From JBBRCE01 sp038205115 (GTDB lineage Bacteria > Planctomycetota > Planctomycetia > Pirellulales > JBBRCE01): DNA of 64,000 nt. Positions 1-8,302 of this stretch are shown here, one piece after another. Position numbers and translations under genes: made by a program. Where the stretch lies: positions 1 through 64,000 of the forward strand of contig JBBRCE010000004.1 of assembly GCA_038205115.1 (NCBI GenBank), written 5' to 3'. Positions within the stretch are counted from its first letter, which is position 1. Each line of letters starts with the position of its first letter. The notes below the pieces were generated by a model. It saw nothing but the letters and a program-made list of their open reading frames with translations. It did not search any database and was not told the origin of the DNA.

Positions 1-1
1 C

Positions 2-112
2 AGTCGTCGTTGGGATCGACCGAATGCGGAGGCTGTCACCGCGCTGGATTCGCTCGAGCGTAGCGGCCAATGGCAAAAATACTGGCCAACTCCTTGCCCC
101 ACCGCGGCTTAA
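2..112 (+). CDS. C-terminal end of an unidentified protein (partial)
   Basis: Frame 2 is open from the left edge to a TAA at 110-112, giving about 36 residues that begin SRRWDRPNAEAV and end in CPTAA. The composition (W, D, E, R, Q) looks coding rather than random, and the other two forward frames close early or run into the MarR leader. It would be the tail of a gene entering from the left, upstream of and co-directional with the MarR gene. Too short to assign a family. Confidence 0.35.
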   Translation, partial: SRRWDRPNAEAVTALDSLERSGQWQKYWPTPCPTAA

Positions 113-188
113 CACCGCCAAGCACTTTTGTCACACCCGGCCGCATGGCAAACTCGACAAATGTCGTTACAACAACTATCGTTATTGC

Positions 189-680
189 ATGACCTCGCCC
201 ATCCCGCCCACGACGCCCGCCGTTCCGAAATTCGATTCGCTATCGCAGGCCGCGTACCTTGGGTTATGGCGGACGTACGATCGATTGAGGGCAGTGGAAG
301 ACGAGTTCTTTCGACCGTTCGGTCTGACCCCGCAACAGTACAACGCGTTGCGTTTGTTGCGCGCTGCCGCACCGCAGCGGCTGCCGACGTTGACGTTAGC
401 CGGCAGCTTGGTCTCGAAAGCGCCGGATATTACCCGGTTGCTGGACAAACTCGATACTGCCGGTTGGATCGAGCGGCAGCGCCTCGCGGAAAATCGCCGC
501 ACGGTGTTTGTCGGCATCACGGCCGACGGTTTGAAGCTGCTGGAGCAGATTGATCCGCGGTTGGAATTGCTGCACGGCAAACAACTCGGTCACATGACGC
601 CAGATCAGTTGCGGCAGTTGGCGGAATTGTTGAGGTTGGCCCGCAGTCCGCATGAAGCCATCGATAGCCCCTGGCGTTGA
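189..680 (+). CDS. MarR-family transcriptional regulator
   Basis: A protein of 163 aa that should bind DNA as a dimer through a winged helix-turn-helix and repress target genes until a ligand or oxidant releases it. Seen: an N-terminal helix with LWRTYDRLRAVEDEFF, the recognition region around LTLAGSLVSKAPDITRLLDKL, and the wing GWIERQRLAENRRTVFVGIT, in the order and length usual for MarR. The frame is open further upstream to 24, but that extension is Arg/His-rich and unlike a MarR N-terminus, so the ATG at 189 is chosen. A direct repeat TCGTTA at 164-169 and 179-184 lies just upstream and might be part of an operator; this is weak. Ligand unknown. It faces gap tail-to-tail. Confidence 0.85.
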   Translation: MTSPIPPTTPAVPKFDSLSQAAYLGLWRTYDRLRAVEDEFFRPFGLTPQQYNALRLLRAAAPQRLPTLTLAGSLVSKAPDITRLLDKLDTAGWIERQRLAENRRTVFVGITADGLKLLEQIDPRLELLHGKQLGHMTPDQLRQLAELLRLARSPHEAIDSPWR

Positions 681-842
681 ATTTGTACTGGGCGGCTGGC
701 GAAGGCAGAAATCGGCCTGGCGCACGAAATTCACAAAGCAAACGTAATCAATGAAGAAGTCCGCCAGCTCGACGACCCCGGAGGATTGTCGAGCCGCGGA
801 CCGAATGTTTTTAAAATTCGAATTCAGCAGATTCCGCTGCGA

Positions 843-1862
843 TTACAATTTGCCAAACTTGGCAATCAGATCGACTGTGCGGCAGCTATAACCCCATTCG
901 TTGTCGTACCAGCTCACCACTTTGACCATGTTGCCGTCCATGACTTCGGTCCAGTCGGCGGCAAAGATCGAACTGTGCGGGTCGCCGATGATATCGCTCG
1001 ATACGAGCGGCTCTTCGGTGTAGCACAAAATGCCTTTCAGCGAGCCCTCCGCAGCTTTTTTCACCGCGGCATTGACCTCGTCCGCGGTAACTTTCTTTTT
1101 CAGCACTACGGTCAAGTCGACGATGCTGCCCGTGGCGACAGGCACACGGAGCGAAATGCCGGTCAGCCGGCCTTTGAGGTTGGGTAGAGCCAGCCCGACG
1201 GCTTGCGCGGCACCGGTGGAAGTGGGAATGATGTTTTGCGAGGCCGAGCGAGCGCGATACGGATCGGCATGCGGCATGTCTTGCACGCGTTGATCGTTGG
1301 TGTAGGCATGTACTGTGGTCATCAAACCGCGTTCGATACCAAACGCTTCGTCCAGCACCTTGGCCAGTGGAGCCAGGCAATTGGTCGTGCAACTGGCGTT
1401 ACTGACGCACTTCATGGCGGAGGTCAGTTTGTCGTCGTTTACGCCCATTACGCAGGTCAGGTCGGCGCCGTCTTTGGCCGGAGCGCTGAGCACCACTTTC
1501 TTGGCGCCGGCGGCCAAATGCGAATCGTAGCCCGCCTTGCCGTCTTTGGCGCGCGCGGTAAACAGGCCGGTGCTTTCGACGACGACGTCGGCTTCCAGTT
1601 CCTTCCAAGGCAACTTGGCTGGGTCGCGTTCGGAAATCGCGCGAATCTTCTTGCCATTGACGATCAAAAATTGGTCGTCGTAATCCACGGTGCCGTCGAA
1701 GCGGCCGTGAGTGCTATCGTACTTGAGCAGCGTGGCCAGCATCTTGTTGTCCGTAAGATCGTTAATTCCAACGACTTCGAATTCCGAGCCGCGAGCGATC
1801 AGATTACGAAAAACCAGCCGACCAATGCGACCAAAACCATTAATGCCAACACGAATTGCCAC
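843..1862 (-). CDS. gap: type I glyceraldehyde-3-phosphate dehydrogenase
   Basis: A 339-aa cytoplasmic glycolytic enzyme that converts glyceraldehyde 3-phosphate, NAD+ and phosphate to 1,3-bisphosphoglycerate. Seen: the N-terminal Rossmann motif VGINGFGRIGRLVFR, the active-site block SNASCTTNCLAP with the nucleophile Cys at about residue 158, the catalytic His in TTVHAYTNDQ at about 185, and the C-terminal WYDNEWGYSCR. Length matches the family. The start is a GTG at 1860-1862, supported by an AGAAGGAGA ribosome-binding site a few bases upstream. A good sigma70-type promoter lies about 90 bases further up. Lies downstream of glgA on the same strand, but with its own promoter. Confidence 0.97.
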   Translation of the reverse strand: MAIRVGINGFGRIGRLVFRNLIARGSEFEVVGINDLTDNKMLATLLKYDSTHGRFDGTVDYDDQFLIVNGKKIRAISERDPAKLPWKELEADVVVESTGLFTARAKDGKAGYDSHLAAGAKKVVLSAPAKDGADLTCVMGVNDDKLTSAMKCVSNASCTTNCLAPLAKVLDEAFGIERGLMTTVHAYTNDQRVQDMPHADPYRARSASQNIIPTSTGAAQAVGLALPNLKGRLTGISLRVPVATGSIVDLTVVLKKKVTADEVNAAVKKAAEGSLKGILCYTEEPLVSSDIIGDPHSSIFAADWTEVMDGNMVKVVSWYDNEWGYSCRTVDLIAKFGKL

Positions 1863-1935
1863 GGGTTGTCTCCTTCTCAGCTAAACCGACAAATCTCGAC
1901 CGTGGTGGGCGTCGGCCGAAGTAACAAAAGTCAAA

Positions 1936-1956
1936 AATTCGATACAGCGTCGAATT
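1936..1956. promoter_or_regulatory. palindrome overlapping the gap -10 box (possible operator)
   Basis: AATTCGA (1936-1942) and TCGAATT (1950-1956) form a perfect 7-base inverted repeat with a 7-base spacer. The right arm overlaps the -10 hexamer of the gap promoter, so a dimeric regulator bound here would block transcription start. The regulator is unknown. Confidence 0.35.
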
Positions 1957-1981
1957 ATAGAGATTGCCGGACAGCGTACAA
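1954..1981 (-). promoter_or_regulatory. sigma70-type promoter of gap
   Basis: On the minus strand, TTGTAC (complement of 1976-1981) and a perfect TATAAT (complement of 1954-1959) are 16 bases apart. They lie about 90 bases upstream of the gap GTG and point at it. A perfect -10 match at the right place makes this credible; no transcript data. Confidence 0.6.
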
Positions 1982-2036
1982 GGGTGGCGCTCGTGGCGCA
2001 GCCGCGTGAATCGCGCCGTAAACCAACACTGGGCAC

Positions 2037-3530
2037 TTAATGGACGGTGACAGGGCGCGGAGGCAAGCGGGCAATCATCTGTTGATAAAGCGCCGTATAC
2101 TGCTGGGCGCTTTTATCCCACGACCAATCTTGCGCCATGCCGGCGGCAATGATCTTGGTCCACTTGGCGGTGTCTTGGTAGTGATTGCATGCGCGGCGAA
2201 TCGCCTGCGACAGCGCCAGCGCGCTGTGCTCTTGATACACAAAGCCGGTCGCCGTGCCGGCTGCCAAAGTCTCGTCGTTGACGTCCGTAATCGTGTCCGC
2301 CAATCCGCCCGTGGACCGGACGATTGGCACTGTTCCGTATTTGAGGCTGTAAAGTTGGCTGAGTCCGCAGGGTTCAAACTGGCTGGGCATCAAAAAGATA
2401 TCCGCCGCGGCTTCAATGCGGTGCGCCAACGGTTCGGAAAAATCGAGGCGCGCGGCCACCATTCGCGGATTACGCTGGGCCAGCGTTGCCACAGCTTCTT
2501 CGAATTGCTGATGTCCGGTGCCGAGCAGCACCCATTGAGCGCCGCCCTGCTGAACCCAATCTTGAATCACGGCAATCAGTTGGTCGATGCCTTTTTGCTC
2601 GACCATGCGGCCAACAAACGCCAACAGCGGCGTACGCGGTTCGACGGGCAAGTTCAACTCGCGTTGCAGCGCCGCCTTACAGGCAGCCTTGCCCGCGACG
2701 ACACTGGTAGCGTCGTAGCGGACGGGCAGGTTGTCGTCGCAGGCCGGATTCCAGCGGTCATAATCCGCGCCGTTGACGATGCCCGTCAGCGCGCTGCGGC
2801 GTTGCTGGAGCACGCCTTCCAGTCCGCAGCCCAGCGGACTGGATTGAATCTCTTGGGCGTATCGCGGGCTGACGGTATTTATGGCGTCGGCAAAAACCAA
2901 GCCGGCTTTGAGCAGATTCAGGTTGCCAAAGAATTCCAGTTGATGCCAATTGAAGTATTTCCAGTCCAATCCGGTCAGCAGCATGTCCCAATGCCAAAAG
3001 GTGCCTTGATAGGCCAAATTGTGTACCGTCAGCAGCGAGACAATTCGCTGATATTGTGGTGAATGACGGTACAGCGTCTTCAGATAAACGGGGATCAGTC
3101 CCGTTTGCCAGTCGTTGCAATGCAGAACGTCAACTTCCAAATTCAGCAGCCGAATCGACTCCAACACGGCCCGCGAGAAAAATACGAACCGCTCGCAATT
3201 ATCGACATAATCGCCTTTTCCGGCGGTGTAGAGTTGGTCGCGTTCAAAGTAATGGTCTTGTCGCACGAAATACACCGGCACCTGACTGCCCGGCAAATAC
3301 GATTTCAACAGGCTGCCGGCCACCGTTTTTTGCCCGATCGGAATTGTGAACTCGATTCCGGGGCATTCCATTTCGAACTGACTTTTGAGCGTGGAGCGAT
3401 ACGCCGGCATGATCAAGGCAACTTGGTGGCCAGCTTTTTGCAAAGCCAACGGCAGCGCGCCGCTCACATCGGCTAATCCGCCGGTCTTGGCGTATGGAAC
3501 CGCTTCGCTGGCAGCCAACAAAATATTCAA
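2037..3530 (-). CDS. glgA: glycogen/starch synthase, GT5 family
   Basis: A 497-aa ADP-glucose (or UDP-glucose) dependent alpha-1,4-glucan synthase that extends glycogen in the cytoplasm. Seen: the N-terminal KTGGLADVSGALP motif that binds the nucleotide sugar, HCNDWQTGLIPVYLK, TVHNLAYQG, the GT-B C-terminal domain with FVGRMVEQKGIDQL, and the catalytic region FEPCGLSQLYSLKYGTVPI followed by STGGLADTI. Length is typical for GlgA. The start is a TTG at 3528-3530, because the family N-terminus MNILLAASEAVPYAKTGG begins exactly there; AAGG lies a few bases upstream. It stands alone among glycogen genes here. The following gene on the strand is gap, with its own promoter. Confidence 0.95.
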   Translation of the reverse strand: MNILLAASEAVPYAKTGGLADVSGALPLALQKAGHQVALIMPAYRSTLKSQFEMECPGIEFTIPIGQKTVAGSLLKSYLPGSQVPVYFVRQDHYFERDQLYTAGKGDYVDNCERFVFFSRAVLESIRLLNLEVDVLHCNDWQTGLIPVYLKTLYRHSPQYQRIVSLLTVHNLAYQGTFWHWDMLLTGLDWKYFNWHQLEFFGNLNLLKAGLVFADAINTVSPRYAQEIQSSPLGCGLEGVLQQRRSALTGIVNGADYDRWNPACDDNLPVRYDATSVVAGKAACKAALQRELNLPVEPRTPLLAFVGRMVEQKGIDQLIAVIQDWVQQGGAQWVLLGTGHQQFEEAVATLAQRNPRMVAARLDFSEPLAHRIEAAADIFLMPSQFEPCGLSQLYSLKYGTVPIVRSTGGLADTITDVNDETLAAGTATGFVYQEHSALALSQAIRRACNHYQDTAKWTKIIAAGMAQDWSWDKSAQQYTALYQQMIARLPPRPVTVH

Positions 3531-3965
3531 AGGTGCGACCTTGCTGGAACAAATTTGAGCGATTCGACGGGCGAAAACAGCAAGAGACTGCTGCGATCTT
3601 GCCTACCTTATCAGAAAAACTTCAAAATTCAATTGGACGCTGGGGACCGCTGTTTGCACGCGCTGGACATCTGACCAATGTTGCCGCAGACGACGACAAA
3701 AGCGACAAAAAAGCCTTGATAGTCCGCATTTGAACTTTTACAGCCCGTCGCGCTACTCAACTCTAGCACACTGAGCAAATTGAGCCAATTTGCAGACTGC
3801 GGGATCTGAGAGTGGCAGATTAACCCACCGCGCGTACATTTCATGGATTCGGGCAGGTCGAGCGGCTATTATAAATGCTGTTCTGAATATTATCTGGAGC
3901 GTGACCGTTATGAGTTTGCACAGTTATGCTCCCGACTTCATGTTGAGCAGTTAGGTCAATCGAGC
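3531..3965. other. intergenic region between divergent glgA and the ECF sigma gene
   Basis: 435 bases, A/T-richer than its surroundings, with no convincing gene. It must hold the divergent promoters. A TATTAT hexamer at 3867-3872 is a possible -10 for the sigma gene, without a clear -35. A 14-codon frame (ATG 3910, TAG 3952-3954) follows a GGAG about ten bases upstream and could be a leader peptide, though chance is as likely. Confidence 0.4.
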
Positions 3966-4529
3966 ATGCCTGCCATCGATATCCCGAAAGAAATTGCCGA
4001 GCATTTTCCGCGAATTCATCGCGCAGCACTGGTTCTCAGCGGAAATCCCTGGGATGCCGACGATCTGGCGCAAGAAACGTTTTTGATTTTCGCGCGAGAG
4101 ATCAACCGTTTTGAAGGGCGAAGCAGCGTTTACACCTGGCTGTACGGAATACTGTTGAATCTCGACCGCCGTGAGCGTCGCCGAATCGGCATGCGTCGGC
4201 AAAAGCTCCGCGTGCTGTGGGATAATGAACCGACTGGCGCGAGGACGACGCCCGCCGCCGAGACGAGCATTGAAGTCGGTGAGTGGAAGCGCGGTTTGTG
4301 GTCGTTTGTGGCGAAACTGCCCGACGGCCAGCGTCAAGCTTTGGTGCTGCGATTCAGTGAGCATCTGAGTTACGACGAAATTGCCGTGGTGCTTGAGTGC
4401 CCGCTGGGTACTGTGAAATCGCGGATTTTCAACGCGTTGGCGTCACTTCGTGCTGCGATTTCCGGCGAAGACAGCGTGGCTCGCCAAATTCCGGCTCATC
4501 CTAGCGAGGATCTCAGCCATGTCGTTTGA
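3966..4529 (+). CDS. ECF-type RNA polymerase sigma factor
   Basis: About 187 aa from the ATG at 3966; the frame is open further up to 3843 but the extension is not sigma-like. Region 2 is seen in GNPWDADDLAQETFLIFARE, continuing into FEGRSSVYTWLYGILLNLDRRERR, which is the classic ECF core-binding and -10 recognition segment. Region 4 follows in LPDGQRQALVLRFSEHLSYDEIA, then GTVKSRIFNALASLR, the -35 binding helix-turn-helix. The stop overlaps the next gene by 11 bases, so the two are translationally coupled, as for sigma factors and their membrane regulators. The group of target promoters cannot be told from this sequence. Confidence 0.92.
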   Translation: MPAIDIPKEIAEHFPRIHRAALVLSGNPWDADDLAQETFLIFAREINRFEGRSSVYTWLYGILLNLDRRERRRIGMRRQKLRVLWDNEPTGARTTPAAETSIEVGEWKRGLWSFVAKLPDGQRQALVLRFSEHLSYDEIAVVLECPLGTVKSRIFNALASLRAAISGEDSVARQIPAHPSEDLSHVV

Positions 4530-5184
4530 ACCACGCCTGTTCGACGGCGACGATCTCGATTCCGAATTGCTGCAGCCTGCGAATGACATCAGCGAAAATG
4601 CTGCGTTGGAGTCGTCCGCTGACGACGCTTACGAACTGCCCGACGATCTGTTGGAATTGGCAGCGCAGTTGACGTTTGACGCCAATTACTTGACGCAACG
4701 TTACCCTGCGCCGGCGAATGCCGCCGCTGCAGTGACAGGCGCTGCAATAACCAGTGCAGTGATGAACGGTGCAGTGATGAACGGCGATTTGCCGGCGGCA
4801 ACCGAAGTTGCTGTTCCATGCGCGGTCCGCAGGTATCGGCCGCAATTTCCGTTACGTGCCGCGATGGCCTTTTTGATATCCGGAGTTGCGATCTGGACGG
4901 CTGCGCATGCGATCCGCCAGCGCGCTGCGTTGCCCGTCAGGCGACTGGTAACCACGACGGTTAGCAACGTGAGTTCGCAGACCTTGCGTGCTGGCGATTC
5001 GGAAACCGCTGTGGCCGCGTTGGAATTAGATCGTCGGCCGGCACCGAGTGAATTGGAAGCGGCGGAGCACTGGACGGCGAGAGAATCGATGCTGCGTTTT
5101 GAGCGACTTAGCGGCGCTGAGCAGGAAGCCGTGTTGGATTTGATGGAACATGGTCCGGCCGCGCAAGAGATGTGGGGTATCTAG
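4519..5184 (+). CDS. one-TM protein coupled to the ECF sigma factor (candidate anti-sigma factor)
   Basis: About 221 aa. The ATG at 4519 follows GAGGA at a good distance and overlaps the end of the sigma gene. Layout: an acidic N-terminal cytoplasmic half (many Asp/Glu, DDAYELPDDLLELAAQL), a basic stretch, one transmembrane helix around residues 115-135 (RAAMAFLISGVAIWTAAHAI), and a periplasmic tail ending in an EAVLDLMEHGP segment. No zinc-binding HxxxCxxC motif of the zf-HC2 anti-sigma class is seen. Position and topology suggest a membrane regulator of the sigma factor; function is inferred, not shown. A 15-base unit coding AVMNG is duplicated in tandem near 4756-4785. Confidence 0.7.
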   Translation: MSFEPRLFDGDDLDSELLQPANDISENAALESSADDAYELPDDLLELAAQLTFDANYLTQRYPAPANAAAAVTGAAITSAVMNGAVMNGDLPAATEVAVPCAVRRYRPQFPLRAAMAFLISGVAIWTAAHAIRQRAALPVRRLVTTTVSNVSSQTLRAGDSETAVAALELDRRPAPSELEAAEHWTARESMLRFERLSGAEQEAVLDLMEHGPAAQEMWGI

Positions 5185-5211
5185 TTGAATTGCCGCCGAT
5201 CGGACATCGTC

Positions 5212-6621
5212 ATGACATCGGGCCAACCACCACATTGGCAACTGCGTCTGGCTGTTTTGGCGCTCAGCGTCACTCTTTCTCTGGCGAATCGCGCGTCGCT
5301 GGCTGCTGACGGCGAGCGAGCGGCCGCGAAAATTTCGGCCGCGACCGTAACACTGCGAATTTCGAGCGAAAGCAGCGAGAGGCCCGTCGCAACGGGTGAT
5401 CTGACTTCCAGCGAAGTTGGCGGAACGTCGACCACCAAGCGCGCTCCGCCGGCGCGGACTGAGGAGGTACTGGTCTGTAGCGCAGTGAGTCTGGGCGAAG
5501 GCCGCATCGTGACCTTTGTTCACAAGGCAGACGGTGCGGCGAGATTTCGGGTTACGCTATCCAGTGGCGAACAAACGACGGCCGAACCGCGCGTCAGCGA
5601 TCACTACTCGGGCTTGATGCTACTTGAGATTGGCGACAAGAACGTGCCGGGGTTGAAACTGGCCGATAAACTGCCGGATGTGGGCGCGACGGTTTTAACG
5701 GCGGCTGCGGCCGGCATCGAACGGCCCGCGGTCTCGCAAGGAATCTTGGGCGCATCCGACCGCACGCTCTCCGGCGTGAACTTGCCGCCACTGTTGCAAT
5801 GCGATGTCCGCGGCAGCGAGACCGTTTGCGGCGCAGGCGTGGTCAATGTCGACGGGCAACTGATTGGCATCGTGGCAGCCACGTCCGCCGAACGCGGCGG
5901 CTGGAATTATGCGTTGCCGGTGGACCACGTGCGACGCGCGCTGGCCGCCTGGCAGGTGGGCAAATTGGTGGAATTGGAGCGACGGCGCCCGGTGGTTGGT
6001 TTGACGATTGGTCCTGGCGCCAAGGAAGGCGATGTCGTTATCGAACGCGTCGAACCGGCTGGCCCGGCCGATAAAGCCGGCTTGGCGGCGGGCGATCAGG
6101 TCATTGAAGCCGACGGTCGAAAAATTCGCAGCGCTTATCAGGCCGTCAGTTCGATTCTCAAAAAACAGCCAGGCGATACGTTTTCGCTGACGGTGCTCAA
6201 GGACAATCAACCTCGCGTTTACGAAATCCGATTGGAAGGCGCAGTGGTTTCCAAGCCGGCGAGTCCCAATCCGGTGATTGCCGGTGGCGCAGTTTCGAAT
6301 GCCGCGACTGGCAGCGCCGAAGACGCTGCCGCGTATCGCGTCGGGCCGCAGCTTCGCGCGGTGGCGCGCGATGGAAGTCCGATTGAAGTCCGTAATGGCG
6401 GTAGCGTGCAGGAAGTAGCCATCGACGCCAATGCGCCAGCGCGCAGGTCAGCCATCAATGAGCAGGACATGCTGCGAATTCAAGTTGCGGCGTTTGCCAA
6501 AGTCATCGAGAAGTTGCAGGTGGAACTGCAAAATCGCGATGTTTCGCAAGCCGACCAGCAAAAGCAGATCGAGTCGCTCAAGCGTGAAGTCGAGCAACTC
6601 GAACAGCAGTTAAAAAAGTAG
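5212..6621 (+). CDS. secreted HtrA-like trypsin-fold/PDZ protein with altered catalytic residues
   Basis: About 469 aa from the ATG at 5212; a TTG at 5185 right after the previous stop is an alternative. Layout: signal peptide (LRLAVLALSVTLSLANRASLA), a trypsin-like beta-barrel domain (about 80-240), one PDZ domain (about 255-340, with VIERVEPAGPADKAGLAAGD), and a C-terminal coiled coil (from about 430). Lined up by eye with HtrA/DegP, the His is kept (His104, TFVHKAD), the Asp 30 residues later is Gly (Gly134), and the Ser aligns with Cys (Cys206, VCGAGVVNVDGQLIGI). It is therefore probably not a classical serine protease. It follows the sigma/membrane-protein pair directly, recalling rpoE-rseA-degS or algU-mucD clusters, and may sense envelope stress or cleave with a His-Cys pair. 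Confidence 0.8.
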   Translation: MTSGQPPHWQLRLAVLALSVTLSLANRASLAADGERAAAKISAATVTLRISSESSERPVATGDLTSSEVGGTSTTKRAPPARTEEVLVCSAVSLGEGRIVTFVHKADGAARFRVTLSSGEQTTAEPRVSDHYSGLMLLEIGDKNVPGLKLADKLPDVGATVLTAAAAGIERPAVSQGILGASDRTLSGVNLPPLLQCDVRGSETVCGAGVVNVDGQLIGIVAATSAERGGWNYALPVDHVRRALAAWQVGKLVELERRRPVVGLTIGPGAKEGDVVIERVEPAGPADKAGLAAGDQVIEADGRKIRSAYQAVSSILKKQPGDTFSLTVLKDNQPRVYEIRLEGAVVSKPASPNPVIAGGAVSNAATGSAEDAAAYRVGPQLRAVARDGSPIEVRNGGSVQEVAIDANAPARRSAINEQDMLRIQVAAFAKVIEKLQVELQNRDVSQADQQKQIESLKREVEQLEQQLKK

Positions 6622-6625
6622 CCGC

Positions 6626-8233
6626 CTAACGATTTTTCGCCGGGCTTGTGCCGCCGCTTGGCTGCGTGGTTGCGCCCGACGCATTGCTGCCGACAGGCAG
6701 CATGAAGTTCAAGCCTTTGCCGCCGTCGAGGTTGGTCCAGAATGTGCCGGGACCGCTTTGGAACAATCGCACCACCAACTTGGGGTTGAGCTGCTGCGAA
6801 AGTGTGTAGCGCAGGAATGCGTCGGCGTCATTTTGAAAGACTTCCATTTTCATTTGATAGATGCTGGCGCGGGCCGTTTCTTTCATCTTGGTGACTGACG
6901 CCGCCGCGCCGCCTTCGATTTCGATTCGCTGCGTATCGATGGCGGCGATCTTGGCCGCATAATCGGCTTCGAGCCGCTCGACGTTGGCCTTGTTGAGCGA
7001 ACTCAGGTTCTGCACGTCGCGTTCGATGCCGGCCACCATTCGCGCGGTTTCGGCTTCGACTTTGGCGACGGCTTGCTTGACCATTTGCTGCGCTTGTTCG
7101 ACCAGGGCATCGCTTTCGGCCGTGGCTTGCTTGGCCTTGTTGGTGATTTCGGTTTCGACGGCCACCTGCTTTTCGCGCAGCGGTTTCAAATAGGTTTCGG
7201 GAATGACGATGTCGCGGATGAATGCCGAGCGAATCTGAATGCCTTTGGCTTTGCAGATGGTTGTGAGCTCGGTGGTGAAGTCTTCTTGGTACTTGGTACG
7301 GGCCTCACCTTCCAAGAAGTCTTGCACGCTATAGTCGACGCCGCGATCGCGGCCGATGGCATGCGCTTGCGCTTCGATGACGGTTTCTTCGATGCGATCG
7401 CGACCGCCATATTTGGCCATCAGCAGCGGCATATCTTCGGGCAAAACTTCCCATTCCACCGTGCAGTCCATGCTGATTTCGAATCCGCCCTTGCTGACAA
7501 AGTTGATTGCCGTATTTTTCGATGAATTTGGACTGAAGTGAAACGTGGTCTGGTAAACGCCGACTTCTTGCTGGCGAACTTCGTACTGCTTGGGATTCAG
7601 CGCGTACATGCCAGGGTGGAGCACCTGTCGAACGACGCCGCGACGATCGGAATCGAGTTCCACCAGTTGCACGTTGCCATCAGCAGGCGCGCCGGCGTCG
7701 GATTTTTCGGTATCATTGCCCAACAGCCGCCGCAGCACGCCGACGAATCCGGGTTTGATCTCCACGGCGTCAACAACTTCCACATCGAAGCCAAAGGTGT
7801 TGATGCGATACGTGCCGGGCGTCAGCACGCGGCGCCAAATGCCTTGTTGTCCGTCGTCGGCCAGCACCTGGCCAGCGGGCAAGGGATCGCCACCGCGGGC
7901 CGTCACGACGCCCACCTTGCCAGGCGGAATCACCGTGTTGTCCTTGACGACGACCTCTTTGATGATGGGCATCACAAAATGGAAGCCTTCGCCCCAGACA
8001 CGCTTCTGGATGCCTTTTTCTCCGTCCGCGGCCAAGACATGCCCTGGCGGCAAGGGCTTACCGTCTTTGGAGATGATGACCAAATGTTTTTTTGGCGGCA
8101 CGTACACGAAGAACGCCTGCCAAACTAGCGACAGCATGATCACCGCCAGCAGCAGCACCACGCCCCAGATGATGAGAATCCGGCGCCAGTTACGGACGAT
8201 TTGAGCACGAAAGATCGTTGCAGAAGTTGACAT
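6626..8233 (-). CDS. SPFH/Band 7 (prohibitin-flotillin type) membrane protein
   Basis: 535 aa. An N-terminal transmembrane helix (about 20-45, IIWGVVLLLAVIMLSLVWQAFFV) is followed by repeats of the P-G-x-V/A-x-x-D-G type and then the Band 7 domain (about 215-380, including MDCTVEWEVLPEDMP and DIVIPETYLKPLREKQVAVE). A long alanine/glutamate-rich coiled coil follows (about 370-470), then a C-terminal tail. Such proteins make large ring-like scaffolds on membranes. It is the last gene of a three-gene minus-strand unit with a second, only distantly similar SPFH protein and a coiled-coil protein. Client or partner unknown. It ends 5 bases past the stop of the convergent HtrA-like gene. Confidence 0.85.
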   Translation of the reverse strand: MSTSATIFRAQIVRNWRRILIIWGVVLLLAVIMLSLVWQAFFVYVPPKKHLVIISKDGKPLPPGHVLAADGEKGIQKRVWGEGFHFVMPIIKEVVVKDNTVIPPGKVGVVTARGGDPLPAGQVLADDGQQGIWRRVLTPGTYRINTFGFDVEVVDAVEIKPGFVGVLRRLLGNDTEKSDAGAPADGNVQLVELDSDRRGVVRQVLHPGMYALNPKQYEVRQQEVGVYQTTFHFSPNSSKNTAINFVSKGGFEISMDCTVEWEVLPEDMPLLMAKYGGRDRIEETVIEAQAHAIGRDRGVDYSVQDFLEGEARTKYQEDFTTELTTICKAKGIQIRSAFIRDIVIPETYLKPLREKQVAVETEITNKAKQATAESDALVEQAQQMVKQAVAKVEAETARMVAGIERDVQNLSSLNKANVERLEADYAAKIAAIDTQRIEIEGGAAASVTKMKETARASIYQMKMEVFQNDADAFLRYTLSQQLNPKLVVRLFQSGPGTFWTNLDGGKGLNFMLPVGSNASGATTQPSGGTSPAKNR

Positions 8234-8302
8234 ATAGATGTATCGAGTCGTTTGAAGATATCGGTGGACAAATCGTTCGAAGGAAATTGGCGGGCGATCG
8301 GT

